From Niastella vici (GTDB taxonomy: Bacteria > Bacteroidota > Bacteroidia > Chitinophagales > Chitinophagaceae), in assembly GCF_002077945.1 (NCBI RefSeq), contig NZ_LVYD01000055.1, positions 62,001 to 126,000 on the forward strand: a DNA stretch of 64,000 bases. Reading direction: 5' to 3'. The position numbers and the translations under genes are program-made. The notes under the pieces were generated by a model. That model had not been told where the DNA came from. It was given only the letters and a program-made list of their open reading frames with translations, and ran no database searches. Below, one piece after another: positions 11,601 to 19,441 of this stretch (within the stretch, counting starts at the first letter, position 1; each line of letters begins with the position of its first letter).

Positions 11601-14600
11601 CGATGCCGACCTGCATCCCGATTTGGCCAACCCCGATGTATGGGCCATGCATGGCCGTGGGGTACAGATAGCAGGCAATAACCGCGACTTTAACGACAGC
11701 ACCAGGCCGGTGACGCTTACGCAAGGGGTGCCTGACCTGGGTGCATACGAGTTCTATCCAACGGCATTGCCAACGATGCTGACGGCCACCCCAGCCGCAC
11801 CGGTTGCCAACCAGTTGCAAACATTTATGTACGGAACCGATACGGTAATGAAAATTACCTGGGGGCCAACCGTGCCCACTGCAGTGGAAGCGCGCCGGTA
11901 CTCCGGTGTGGTGCCCGCAGGACTGTCGCCACGCCCCGATTCCATGTTCTTCTATACAAAAGTGGATATGCCCGGCGGTGGTAATTACGATTACAATATG
12001 GAATTGTTCTACCTCGATCCCTGGCAGGGTTCGGTTCCTGACCAGTACCAATTGGGCCTCGGCAAAACAACCGTGTCGAATGCCTGGGTAGTAGGCCTCA
12101 GCAGCCGCGTAGATGTGCTGAAGAAAAAGATCTGGCAAAATTCTGTGAACTATATCGATCGCTTCACCGGCCTGGTGAATCCATATGCGCCACCGGTACT
12201 GCCCGATAAAGACAGTTCGAACCGTGGCAAGCGCTTCTGGGTAGGGTACCAGCGCAGCTATGATTTTAACCCCGGTTCAAATAGCCAGGAAATGGTATTG
12301 TATATGAGCACCACCGACCAGCCGGCCAATGTGCAGGTGCGCATCAATGGCACCAACTGGGTACGTAACTATACCATTCCGCCATTTACAACAAAGGCTT
12401 CTGATTATATGCCGAAGACGGGGCTCGATGATGCCCGCCTGCTCGATGAAGGGTTGTACGACCGCGGCATCAGCATTGTGAGCGATGTGCCCATTACCGC
12501 GTATGCGCATATTTTCGCCAGCGCCAACTCCGGCGCCACCATGTTGTTCCCGGTTGGGGTATGGGGTTATGAGTATTATTCATTGAACAACCGGCAGAAT
12601 TATAGCAGCACGGGTGCTTACACTACCATTATGGTAGTGGCCGATAAAGACAATACCGTGGTAGAGATCACACCCTCGGTTCCCACCCTGGCCGGCAAAC
12701 CTGCCAATGTACCATTCACGGTTACCTTAAATGCGGGCGAGGTATACCAGGTGCTGGGTGCCATGATCGGTGGCAGTGAAGGGTACGACCTTACCGGTTC
12801 TATTATAAAATCAATTCCCAACGCCAATAACGAATGTCATCCTATAGGCGTGTTTACCGGTAGTTCGCGTACAGGTATAGGTTGTGGAAATGGCACCGGT
12901 TCATCGGGTGACCTCTTCCTGCAACAGACCTTCCCGTACTCGGCCTGGGGCAAAACCTACCTCACGGCGCCCACTTCCAATAGCACCGGTATCAGCTCGC
13001 TGATGACAAATATCTATCGCATCCTGGTAAAAGATCCGGCTACGGTGGTAAAACGCAACAATGTGCAGTTGCCGCTCAGCAGCCTTATCAATAACCGGTA
13101 TTACCAGTATGAAAGCAATACGGCCGATATTATTACTGCCGACAAACCGGTAACCATGGTGCAGTATATGTCCTCATCGGGCAGCTGTCCCAATACCGGT
13201 GGGTTGGGTGATCCGGAAAGTAATATTTTAAGTCCGGCCGAACAGGCAATCAACAAGTTCTCCGGTTTCTACCGCAATAATTTATCGGCCATTGATATAA
13301 ATTATCTCACGCTCATTTTACGCGACAGTGGCATGAACTCCCTGAAGATAGATGGCGTGCCCTGGAATTTGATCCCGGCTGCCGACAAATACAGTTATGC
13401 GCATTCGCAGCCTGGTTATACCGTAGCCATCAAGAAATGGCCCACCGGGGCAGGACAAAGTTCTGTGGAAAGTGATTCTGCGTACCTGGGGCTGGTGTAT
13501 GGATTGGGCAGTGTGGAAAGCTATGGGTACAACGTGGGCACCATGGTGAAAACGTTACAGGGGTTGGGCACTATTTCCAATACGCTGAACAATGGCAACA
13601 AGGTTGATTATACCTGCGCAGGAACGCCATTCCGGTTCACCGCCTACCTGCCATTCATTCCAAATACATTAACGTGGAAATTCAGCCGCGTACCGGGCCT
13701 TACACCCAATGCAGATGTTACGGTGACCGCACCGGTTCCTGCAGACAGCACTTATATAAATGGGGTTCAGCATTATATATTCCCGCTTAACCAGGATTAT
13801 ACGTTCGGCGCGCCTGGTGTATATACCATCGAGATCGTGTACGATCATCCTGATATTGAAAGTTGTGATCATACCGGCCGCGACCTCATCTATGTACAGG
13901 TAGTGCCGGCGCCGAAAGCCGACTTTACCGTGAACTTCTCCGGTTGTGTAAAAGACATCGCAACGTTTATCGGCGAAGCAACCGCACAGAACGGTATTGC
14001 GGTGAATTCGTGGAAATGGAATTTCCATGATGGCACCAAGGCGACCGGAAAGCAGGTTACTTACACGTATAATACACCTGGCACTTACAACGAAAAACTA
14101 CAATCAATAACTGCAGATGGCTGTGTGGGCGATACCACCAAACAAATAGTGGTGAAACCGCTGCCCATTGTAAAAGTGAATTCGATAGCCATCTGTACCG
14201 GAACCGATACCACGCTGAAGGTAGAAAACCCCGATGCGGCCGCTACCTACACCTGGTATGCCTCGCCAAACGGTGGCGCGGTAATAGGCACCGGACCAAC
14301 ATTAACATTGATCAATGTAACGGCTGGTACCGATTACTATGTGCAACAAACTTCAACAACAGGTTGCAGCTCCGAAATGACCAAAGTATCGGTGGCCGTG
14401 CAGGCCGGCGTATTGCAGCCGGTAGTGGCAGTTGATTCGGTTTCGAGTAACCTTGTACGGTTCAAATGGAATGCAGTGCCCGGCGCCACAGGATATGAAG
14501 TGTCGATCGATGGTGGCAATACGTGGACGCCTCCATCTTCCGGCTCAACCGGATTGACCCATACAGTGGCCGGATTGCAACCACTGCAAACCGTTACCAT

Positions 14601-14940
14601 CATCGTGAAAGCGCATGGGCCTTGTTCAGCGACGGTGTCGGCGCCTGTATCGCAACAGGTATTGCCCGATGGCGTCTTCATCCCCAACAGCTTTACACCC
14701 AATGGCGACGGATTGAACGATGTACTGAAAGTATATGGCTACAAGATCGCCACATTGAAACTGGTGGTATTTAACCAGTGGGGTGAGAAGTTGTTCGAAA
14801 CACAGGACCAGAACAGGGGATGGGACGGCACCTACAAAGGCAAACAACAGCCAAGCGGTGTGTACATGTATGTGTGCCACATGGTGCTCACAGATGGAAC
14901 TACATTGAATAAGAAAGGAGCTATAAATCTGATAAGATAG
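2674..14940 (+). CDS. Giant T9SS-secreted multidomain adhesin with type B (CHU_C) sorting domain
   Basis: A 4088-residue exported surface protein. Residues 1-29 form a signal peptide ending in KAQ. The order, with rough residues, is: N-terminal beta domain 30-222; Ig-like 224-316; parallel beta-helix 323-780; Ig-like 785-870; MAM-like jelly roll 873-1050; Ig-like; second MAM-like 1146-1323; Ig-like to 1413; beta-helices 1420-1883, 1985-2446 and 2550-3026, each preceded by an Ig-like domain; IgGFc-binding-like module 3183-3630 (RGKRFWVGYQ onward); PKD 3743-3830; Ig-like; fibronectin III 3915-4000; and the T9SS type B sorting domain 4001-4088 (PNSFTPNGDGLNDVLKVYG, ending GAINLIR). The Ig-like units share a Y(K/Q)WQSS...W-YR pattern. 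Export by T9SS and surface attachment follow from the C-terminal family; the ligand is unknown. The following genes encode a related adhesin and PorP/SprF proteins, as in sprB-like adhesin loci. Confidence 0.9.
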   Translation: MRNGYPFRFIKHIGCLLLMLFTMAQLKAQTDIIIGTGTTGNASSSYPCPIQDYWEGDRAQYLYLASELQAAGMAPGTISSIKFNVLSLNGAGLTEKLVFKIGGTTVATLSTNSWDDFTSTPVETSPVDYQAVTGSNEFTFPTPFFWNGTDNILIEVCNGDPASSTGTFWTANPTISWTTGLSFNGSHTFVNDDLGNVCGITTTTNTGSQTTRPDIIFSWTPANACTGKPKAGTAATTLTNVCLGQNFTLSLSGQTIASGINYKWQSSTNNTTWTDITGATTSNYTTGQNITTWYRAIVTCTNGGLKDTSTSVQVISPPLVAGTYTINSAQPTGGTNFQSFNDAINYIKCGISGPVIFNVVANSGPYSEQVTIPFVGGSSAINTITFNGNGTTLAYNTSDANNRTAIILNGAKHLIFDSLNVDVSAGSYGWGIVLMNRADSNIIRRCTITTNTSSTSGNYAGILINGSANGFTTGNNGNGNLISGNTINGGYYGIYLYGSTAPYNTGNVIEKNNIRDVYSYFIYAYGNTSFIVRGNDLSRPSRSTVTTTYGIFVTTTTGTLIEKNRIHNLFDGATGNSSSAYCIYLTASGNSAADPNRVENNLIYNINNGAGYIYGIYSPGYSNWNIYHNSIVLDDAAATAGATYGCYVFGSNIYLKNNLIYITRNGTDAKYCLYYSTTGVTASANNDLYMNAPAGTNNIGYYNVAWSTMAGWQGTGFDVSSVSVDPQFVNAGAGNYRPTNVFMDNMGAALGVTSDILGAARSSSTPDIGAIEFTSAACTTPPVPGTVTSTSNPVCAGITFSLSLSGGTAGSGQTYQWQSSPDNVTYTNITGAVSAVYATSQTASTWYRVAVTCGASTVLSAPLQVNTSPVSYATLPFTESFEGPWINGCDTRDIPNNFWRSQPVTGNNSWRRYDDGAAAAWVTPAGGAYTPPASHGSYSARFHSYYASAGSKGWLDFYVNCNTSVATKRLRFDYINTSGSDSLEVLLSTDGGVTFTYLTGYTLNGTWDRKVVNFTSSSATTVIRFRATGDGGFDSDLGIDNLMLFNLENCSGTPVPGTTVSSNTMVCPGSPFSLSVNGLPLQNGLTYQWQSSPDNIVYTNISNATGETLTTSQTTATWYRILITCANGNQSATSVPVLVPMRAPSYAPLPYTESFENTWVNGCDVHDVPNNFWNNNPATGDESWRRNDDGVSAAWTSNTGAYTPAAAQGTYSARFHSYDASNGAQGKFDLYINASTGAPNKRLTFSYINTNGNDIVTILLSTNGGASFTRVDSIGTRGSWSQKTLYFNATSATTVIRFQATSDYGVTDIGLDDILVAEWPDCSGTPNSGTAASSTSTVCVEPFTLTSSGISTGNGITYQWQQSADSTVWTNITGATSLSYTTSQVGTHWYRLVTTCTVSGTSANSTTVKVISPVPVHGTFTINNTQSTGGTNFANFNDAYQYIKCGIDGPVLFNVATGTGTYNEQLIMTAVPGASAVNTVTFKGVGSGVLNFAATNTNERAVIKLKATKYIIIDSLIINANLGTYGYGVQLMPNTDSNVVRNCTINVSTTSTAQNFAGIVVNATDAGPVATGTVLSDYNTFSGNTITGGYYGITLAATFSNGANGNNRISNNIIKDFYSTGIYVAGSYATVIEKNSISRPARTSVTDFYGIYFTTEKNAGCLVSKNRITNPFGGAPASTAAFYGINFNNSSGSTGGTNNENIVSNNLIYNINGNGLIYAIANTGSGYAWYLHNTISLDNISATATAATRGFYQTTTASGIFFFNNIISITRGGTGTKYCIYLASNLPAGADNNDYYIKAAAGTNAVGYYTAARATLAVWRTATGLDANSLSITPAFVDPATGDYTPGNAGIDNKGTGIGVADDIKDVSRNSTTPDIGAYEFTPSPCSLPLVNGTVDITPGTICQYKQVYLHVNIGAFGSGQTFQWQQAKQLAGPYTNIGAPMLTPDTTIIADTTSWFRVLISCGANTVYTDTAKLVVNPALPNGIYTINKNGTSTYIPGKPGGNFLSFNDAKAAMGCGIGGPVVFNVVTASGPYTEQLILDSIYGTSAINTITFNGNGNTITYNATATAQRAVIKLNGADHLIFDSLVVEAGGGTYGYGVQLINNADSNTFRRCTINTSVASTSNNYAGIVINSVDAGAITTGNTLCDGNAFDRNTITGGYYGITLVGNTATTGFLNNNSFTNNTIQEFYNYGLYITGTNYTAVAGNVFTRAVRTNTATSVYGIYVNTAASNRLSITKNRFSRFFGGISANTATFYGIYHNISAATEDTVSNNLFYDLDGNGPIYALYNAGSNNIWYYHNTISIDNTLSTATGVSVGFYHTTSATGIQFLNNIVTINRGGTGTKHAFYLGSTTSEVLSNYNDFFVNATNAHVGYYTANRTTLADWVAATGKDSSSYSLNPLYTDVSNGNYMPLLAALDNKGTPVGIGTDILNAVRSASTPDIGAYEFAPLPCATPPVAGTAIVTPNSGVCLETPIVLTVTGHSPLGAITFQWQSSFDGVTNWTNISPVQYFPQFNTKTGLSTWYRAAVTCTNNTVYTAPVQVILNKILLAGTYTIDPGLPASATNFTSFQSAVDALLCGITGAVVFNVAAGTYNEQIRIPYIPNTSTINTVTFQSANSVASSVNLTNAGTTSANYTLKLDSATHFIFRNLTVSGTNTSFGRVVELAGSASYDSIVNCIVTAPVVTVASNNIAGIYANQLKGTSNVIKGNTINNGASGIYFAGTGTGAGLTPDHVIDSNTVSGAWQYGIYAASIKRVRLNKNTVTVNGPVNAQAYGIYAIDCDSSYQVTGNNVTVKNATTIVYGLALINCDSSLTLRGKLANNGVTAVNNNSGTLYGIYLSGSPGIGVQNNVVAINTSGTASYGLYHNNFSVANYYNNTVNSTTAATTNNYAMYLLNTASTNVLLRNNIFSAKGGGAALYVNNSSQSLTSDYNMLYTSGTTLVQRANPVGAFATLADWKAASYWDKYSIVYPPAFVSDADLHPDLANPDVWAMHGRGVQIAGNNRDFNDSTRPVTLTQGVPDLGAYEFYPTALPTMLTATPAAPVANQLQTFMYGTDTVMKITWGPTVPTAVEARRYSGVVPAGLSPRPDSMFFYTKVDMPGGGNYDYNMELFYLDPWQGSVPDQYQLGLGKTTVSNAWVVGLSSRVDVLKKKIWQNSVNYIDRFTGLVNPYAPPVLPDKDSSNRGKRFWVGYQRSYDFNPGSNSQEMVLYMSTTDQPANVQVRINGTNWVRNYTIPPFTTKASDYMPKTGLDDARLLDEGLYDRGISIVSDVPITAYAHIFASANSGATMLFPVGVWGYEYYSLNNRQNYSSTGAYTTIMVVADKDNTVVEITPSVPTLAGKPANVPFTVTLNAGEVYQVLGAMIGGSEGYDLTGSIIKSIPNANNECHPIGVFTGSSRTGIGCGNGTGSSGDLFLQQTFPYSAWGKTYLTAPTSNSTGISSLMTNIYRILVKDPATVVKRNNVQLPLSSLINNRYYQYESNTADIITADKPVTMVQYMSSSGSCPNTGGLGDPESNILSPAEQAINKFSGFYRNNLSAIDINYLTLILRDSGMNSLKIDGVPWNLIPAADKYSYAHSQPGYTVAIKKWPTGAGQSSVESDSAYLGLVYGLGSVESYGYNVGTMVKTLQGLGTISNTLNNGNKVDYTCAGTPFRFTAYLPFIPNTLTWKFSRVPGLTPNADVTVTAPVPADSTYINGVQHYIFPLNQDYTFGAPGVYTIEIVYDHPDIESCDHTGRDLIYVQVVPAPKADFTVNFSGCVKDIATFIGEATAQNGIAVNSWKWNFHDGTKATGKQVTYTYNTPGTYNEKLQSITADGCVGDTTKQIVVKPLPIVKVNSIAICTGTDTTLKVENPDAAATYTWYASPNGGAVIGTGPTLTLINVTAGTDYYVQQTSTTGCSSEMTKVSVAVQAGVLQPVVAVDSVSSNLVRFKWNAVPGATGYEVSIDGGNTWTPPSSGSTGLTHTVAGLQPLQTVTIIVKAHGPCSATVSAPVSQQVLPDGVFIPNSFTPNGDGLNDVLKVYGYKIATLKLVVFNQWGEKLFETQDQNRGWDGTYKGKQQPSGVYMYVCHMVLTDGTTLNKKGAINLIR

Positions 14941-14941
14941 T

Positions 14942-14970
14942 GGTGAATGGTCAATGGTGAATGGTGAATA
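14942..14970 (+). repeat. Heptad repeat half-element A1 (GTGAATG/GTCAATG)
   Basis: Four heptads (GTGAATG, GTCAATG, GTGAATG, GTGAATA) start two bases after the stop codon at 14940. No matching right arm is present, so this is a half-element. Confidence 0.7.
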
Positions 14971-15001
14971 AATATAATGAATCATCTAAAAAATAGGCAA
15001 T

Positions 15002-18000
15002 ATGGCGAGTTGTAGTGAACATAAGTTGGGCAAGAGCATGTTGTTGGTGGTTGCATGTTTGTTGGGCAGTATATGGTCGCTGGCACAGAATGTATCGAAC
15101 CGGGGAACGGAATTCTGGGTAGGGTATGGCCATCACCAGTTCATGGAAACCGGCACCAACGATATGAATATGGTGTTATACCTGAGTGCCGAAGATCAGC
15201 CCGCCACGGTTACGGTAACCATCGACAGCAGCGGCCTGGTGCCGGCCACCTGGTGGCGGAAAACCTATACGATCCCGGCCTATACGGTCATTGCCTCCGA
15301 TATTATACCCAAGGGCATTCCCAACGTACCGGCGGTTACCGGCGATCCGTTAAGTGATCCCAATTATGATGCGCGCCTGATCACTGACCCGCCGCCTGCA
15401 GGCACCGGTGGCGCCGGTGTATTCAGAAAGAAGGGAATTCATATAGAAAGTAATGTGCCCATTGTTGCTTATGCGCTTATATATGGACTAACCTCTTCCG
15501 GTGCCACTATGTTATTGCCGGTCACTGCCTGGGGCTATTCGTATGTATCATTGAACAGCAAGCAGGATTATGCGAGCAATTGTTACAATTGGATCTATGT
15601 ATTAGCCAGTAAAGACAATACGGTGATACAGGTTACGCCTTCGGTGCTTACAAGGGCGCAGGATAAAACGGGGTTGCAGCCAGGGGTTACGTCTACCATC
15701 ACGTTAATGAAAGGACAGATCTATCAAATGATAGGCGCCAATGACGGGGCCGACGCGAATGGTAATGGCGGTAGTGCCAGCTCGGGCCGGCAACTAACAG
15801 GTACTACCATTCGCTCCATGGCCAATGGCGCCAATGATTGCAATCCCATTGCCGTATTTGCCGGCAGCAGCCGTACAGCCAACCCCGCCAGTTGTGGTAG
15901 CGGTGGCGGCGATAATGATAACCAGCAATTGTTTCCGCAACACGCCTGGGGTAAAAAATATTTGACCGCACCCTTCTCGGGTTCTTCAACACCAGGCTCT
16001 TTTGCCCGAAGTACTTATAAGATCGCCGTGCGTGACCCGGCTACGGTAGTCAAAGTGAATAATACACCGATCAGCAGTCCGCCATACTCCGCTACATTAC
16101 AAAACGGCAACTTTTATGCATACGAAAGCAGTACGGCCGATGTAATAGAAGCCGATAAACCCATTGAAGTGATGCAGTTTATGACCGGCGGGGGCTGTTT
16201 GGGAGCCGGCGGTTTGGGCGATCCTGAAATGGTGGTGCTAAGCCCCATTGAACAGGCTATCAAAAACGTGGGCTTCTTCCGCAACAATAAAGTAGGCATA
16301 CAGGTGAATTATGTAACGATAATTTTGCCATCGCCGGGAGTAAGTTCTTTAAAGATCGGTGGCAACTCCCTTTTTAGTTTGGTGTATCCGCATCCTAATA
16401 TGCCCGGTTATTCGGTGGTCATAAAGCGATGGGATTGTCCATTGCCACCGGCGCCGCCATTGGGGCAATGCCTGGTAACCTGTGATTCCGCATTCACTGG
16501 CATTACCTACGGGCAGGGAGGTGCAGAAAGCTATGCTTATAATGTAGGTACCTATTTAAACAACCTGAATGCAGTAGGCAGTGTGCACAACGAACCCGAT
16601 ACGGCCAATGGCGGAACGAACATGCACAAATACACCTGTGTAAATACGCCGGTTAAATTGTCGGCGCTCATCCGGTACCAGCCATTGAAGCTGGTATGGA
16701 ATATCAGTTCACTGGGGGCAGTTGTTACACCCAATGCCAATGTGACATTAGATCCGGCGTCAACCGGCTATGGAGGCACTGTAACGGTAAATGGTATTAC
16801 CTATTATAAATACACGTTGCCCGGCACCTACGTTTTCAACACGCCCGGCACGTACACCATACCTATAAAATCAACCAGTTTATCATTAGACAATTGCAAC
16901 AATACCGAAGAGTTAAAGATCACGGTGGAAGTTAAGCCAAAGCCTACGGCCGACTTTACCTTTGCCCATCCCACAGGCTGTATAAAAGATACAATAGCGT
17001 TTACGGGTCCGGGTTCAACGGGTACCTATACCATCGGCCAATGGAAATGGACCTTTGCCGATGGCAGTACCACCGGTTTGCAGAACCCATTCAAATTATT
17101 AAGCCCGGCCGGTACACAGCCTGTGCAATTGCAGGTAGTTACTACTGATGGGTGCGTGGCCGATGTTACCAAACCCATTACCATTTATGCGGTACCGGTA
17201 ACTACGTTAACCGCAACGCCGCTGGCTGTTTGCGAAGGCAGCCCCATCACCTTCAATGAAACATCTTCTTATGGCGGTCCGGTCCCCATCAATAGTTGGT
17301 ATTATGATTATGGGAACAATACCAATACCACTGCTGCCAATGGAAATGCGCAAACAAAATTATATCCGGCATGGGGCCGCTATACCGCCAAACATGTGGT
17401 GAAAGTGAGTAATACCTGTGTAAGTGATACGGCGCGGGTTGATGTTACGGTATATGCCAAACCAAAACCCGGCTTCAGTTATCCTGCAGGTTGTTTGCCC
17501 GATAATGGTATTGTACAATTCACCGATACCACCAAGGTGCCCGATGGGCAAACGCTGAGTGGCTTCAGCTGGAACTTCGGCGATCCCAGTGCCACACCGG
17601 CTAACCCGAATACATCTACGCTGCAGAACCCATCGCATACCTATTCGTTCGGTACTTATAATATTACGTTCAGCGTAACCACGGCCAATGGCTGTACAAA
17701 AGATACAACGGTTGCCGCCACATTCAGTTTGCGGCCGCGGTTAAATTATCCGGCACTGGCCCCGGTTTGTGCCAACATAAGCACACCGGTATCGGTGGCC
17801 ACCGCTGCGGTAACCAATGGCGTACCCGGAACTGGTGTTTACAGCGGTCCCGGCACAACGGCCAATGGCAACTTTACGCCATCTGTTGCCGGGGCGGGAA
17901 CGCACACCATTACTTATACGTTTACCACAACGGCCGGTTGTACAGAGAGTGTAACGAGTACGATCACCGTATATCCAAAACCAACGGCGCTCTTTACGGC

Positions 18001-19255
18001 CACCGGTGATATTTGCCTGGGCCAGTCGGCCACCATCACCGATCAATCAACCATTGCCTCCGGCGCAATAACCAGCTGGCGATGGAATTTCGGCGATGCC
18101 AGCTGGGTGCCGTATACCAATGGAAATCCGTTTACACACACATGGTCTATATATAACACGTATGCTGTAAAGCTGGTTGCAGTGAGTGATCAGGGGTGCA
18201 CCAGTGATACAGTAACCCGGTCAGTAACAGTACATCCGCTGCCGGTAACTGATTTCAGTTTACCAGCAGCGGTATGTATGCCGGGTGGGTCGGCCGAATT
18301 CAAAAATGCTACCACCGTAGCAGATCAGAGTGCCCTTGGGTACACCTGGGATTTTGGCGACAACAGTACCGTGTCGCATGCGACCAATGCTACGCATGTG
18401 TACAATGCTTCCGGTTCTTATACCATCCGGTTAGATGCCACTTCCGCCTTCGGTTGCGCAGGCAGTGCCTCAAAAACGTTCGCCTCGTTTTTTGATAAAC
18501 CAGTTGCAGCGTTTACTGTAGCGCCCGATACTCTGTGCCAGGGATCAGATAATGCATTCAGTGATGAAAGCACTTCCAGCAACAGCACTATTAATAAATG
18601 GGACTGGAACTTTGGCGATGGTACCTCCGCTACCAAACAGAACCCGGTGAAACGCTATCAGCTACCGGGTACCTATACGGTACAGTTGCAGGTCACCAAT
18701 GCAGCGGGTTGCACTTCGCAGCCGGTTACCAAACCGGTGGTCGTATACCTGCAACCGGTCATCGATGCCGGGCCTTCCTTCACCGTGCCGCAGGGGACCG
18801 TGGTGCAATTCAATCCCACTGCCAACGATTCAACGGTGCTGGTGTTCAACTGGTCGCCCCCAACCGGTTTAAGTAACCCCCATGTGTTACGGCCCCTGTT
18901 GCCCGCGATGATGGATGAAACGTATACGTTAACGGCTACCGGGGAAGGACAGTGCACCGCAGCCGATTTTCTGAAAGTCAAGATCCTGAAACCGGTCAAT
19001 GTGCCCAATGCCTTCTCGCCAAACGGCGATGGCATACACGATACCTGGGTCATCACCAACCTGAGCGATTATCCCGGTTGTACGGTGGAAGTGTTCAACC
19101 GGTACGGGCAGCGGGTATTTTATTCAGCTGGTTACGGCACGCCCTGGGATGGAACCGTTAGCGGCAAGCCATTGCCCATGGCCACGTATTACTATGTCAT
19201 TCACCTTAGGAATGGGTTCCAGCCCAGGACAGGGTCTGTAACGATAGTGAAGTAG
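15002..19255 (+). CDS. T9SS-secreted adhesin with IgGFc-binding-like module, PKD repeats and type B sorting domain
   Basis: A 1417-residue exported protein. The signal peptide ends near residue 29 (SLAQ); the in-frame ATG at 15038 is a possible alternative start. Residues 33-513 form an IgGFc-binding-like module (RGTEFWVGYG) closely resembling residues 3183-3630 of the preceding adhesin, down to shared segments such as NMVLYLS and DKPI-VMQ(F/Y)M. PKD-type domains follow at about 645, 733, 822, 997, 1083 and 1169, several with the W(N/D)FGD signature, plus one Ig-like domain near 914. The C-terminal 85 residues (VPNAFSPNGDGIHDTWVITN...VTIVK) are a T9SS type B sorting domain. The two adhesins probably arose by partial duplication. 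The last sense codon and the stop codon (AAG TAG) are part of a heptad repeat arm. Confidence 0.9.
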   Translation: MASCSEHKLGKSMLLVVACLLGSIWSLAQNVSNRGTEFWVGYGHHQFMETGTNDMNMVLYLSAEDQPATVTVTIDSSGLVPATWWRKTYTIPAYTVIASDIIPKGIPNVPAVTGDPLSDPNYDARLITDPPPAGTGGAGVFRKKGIHIESNVPIVAYALIYGLTSSGATMLLPVTAWGYSYVSLNSKQDYASNCYNWIYVLASKDNTVIQVTPSVLTRAQDKTGLQPGVTSTITLMKGQIYQMIGANDGADANGNGGSASSGRQLTGTTIRSMANGANDCNPIAVFAGSSRTANPASCGSGGGDNDNQQLFPQHAWGKKYLTAPFSGSSTPGSFARSTYKIAVRDPATVVKVNNTPISSPPYSATLQNGNFYAYESSTADVIEADKPIEVMQFMTGGGCLGAGGLGDPEMVVLSPIEQAIKNVGFFRNNKVGIQVNYVTIILPSPGVSSLKIGGNSLFSLVYPHPNMPGYSVVIKRWDCPLPPAPPLGQCLVTCDSAFTGITYGQGGAESYAYNVGTYLNNLNAVGSVHNEPDTANGGTNMHKYTCVNTPVKLSALIRYQPLKLVWNISSLGAVVTPNANVTLDPASTGYGGTVTVNGITYYKYTLPGTYVFNTPGTYTIPIKSTSLSLDNCNNTEELKITVEVKPKPTADFTFAHPTGCIKDTIAFTGPGSTGTYTIGQWKWTFADGSTTGLQNPFKLLSPAGTQPVQLQVVTTDGCVADVTKPITIYAVPVTTLTATPLAVCEGSPITFNETSSYGGPVPINSWYYDYGNNTNTTAANGNAQTKLYPAWGRYTAKHVVKVSNTCVSDTARVDVTVYAKPKPGFSYPAGCLPDNGIVQFTDTTKVPDGQTLSGFSWNFGDPSATPANPNTSTLQNPSHTYSFGTYNITFSVTTANGCTKDTTVAATFSLRPRLNYPALAPVCANISTPVSVATAAVTNGVPGTGVYSGPGTTANGNFTPSVAGAGTHTITYTFTTTAGCTESVTSTITVYPKPTALFTATGDICLGQSATITDQSTIASGAITSWRWNFGDASWVPYTNGNPFTHTWSIYNTYAVKLVAVSDQGCTSDTVTRSVTVHPLPVTDFSLPAAVCMPGGSAEFKNATTVADQSALGYTWDFGDNSTVSHATNATHVYNASGSYTIRLDATSAFGCAGSASKTFASFFDKPVAAFTVAPDTLCQGSDNAFSDESTSSNSTINKWDWNFGDGTSATKQNPVKRYQLPGTYTVQLQVTNAAGCTSQPVTKPVVVYLQPVIDAGPSFTVPQGTVVQFNPTANDSTVLVFNWSPPTGLSNPHVLRPLLPAMMDETYTLTATGEGQCTAADFLKVKILKPVNVPNAFSPNGDGIHDTWVITNLSDYPGCTVEVFNRYGQRVFYSAGYGTPWDGTVSGKPLPMATYYYVIHLRNGFQPRTGSVTIVK

Positions 19256-19353
19256 GAGGTAAGAAGTAGGAAGTAGGAGGTAAGAAGTAAGAAAAGCGGA
19301 AAACATCGCGAGCTATGAAATTCGGGTTCTTCGTACTTCCTACTTCTTACTTC
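19250..19353 (+). repeat. Heptad inverted-repeat element B1 (AAGTAGG type)
   Basis: The left arm (AAGTAGG, AGGTAAG, AAGTAGG, AAGTAGG, AGGTAAG, AAGTAAG) overlaps the stop codon of the preceding gene. The right arm (TACTTCCTACTTCTTACTTC) is complementary. The core contains TCGCGAGCTAT (19306-19316), identical to the core of elements A4 and A5 although the arms differ. Confidence 0.75.
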
Positions 19354-19441
19354 GGGATTTTTTCAGGAAGAGAAAGAGGTATGAGAAAGGAAATTTAAAA
19401 AAACGATAAGATTTAATTCATACAATACAAAACTATACGCG

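Noticed and set aside
11572..12138. Minus-strand 188-residue frame inside the giant adhesin gene
   Set aside because: It lies entirely within a clearly coding region with strong domain signals on the other strand and has an unnatural composition (His/Arg/Cys/Gly-rich).
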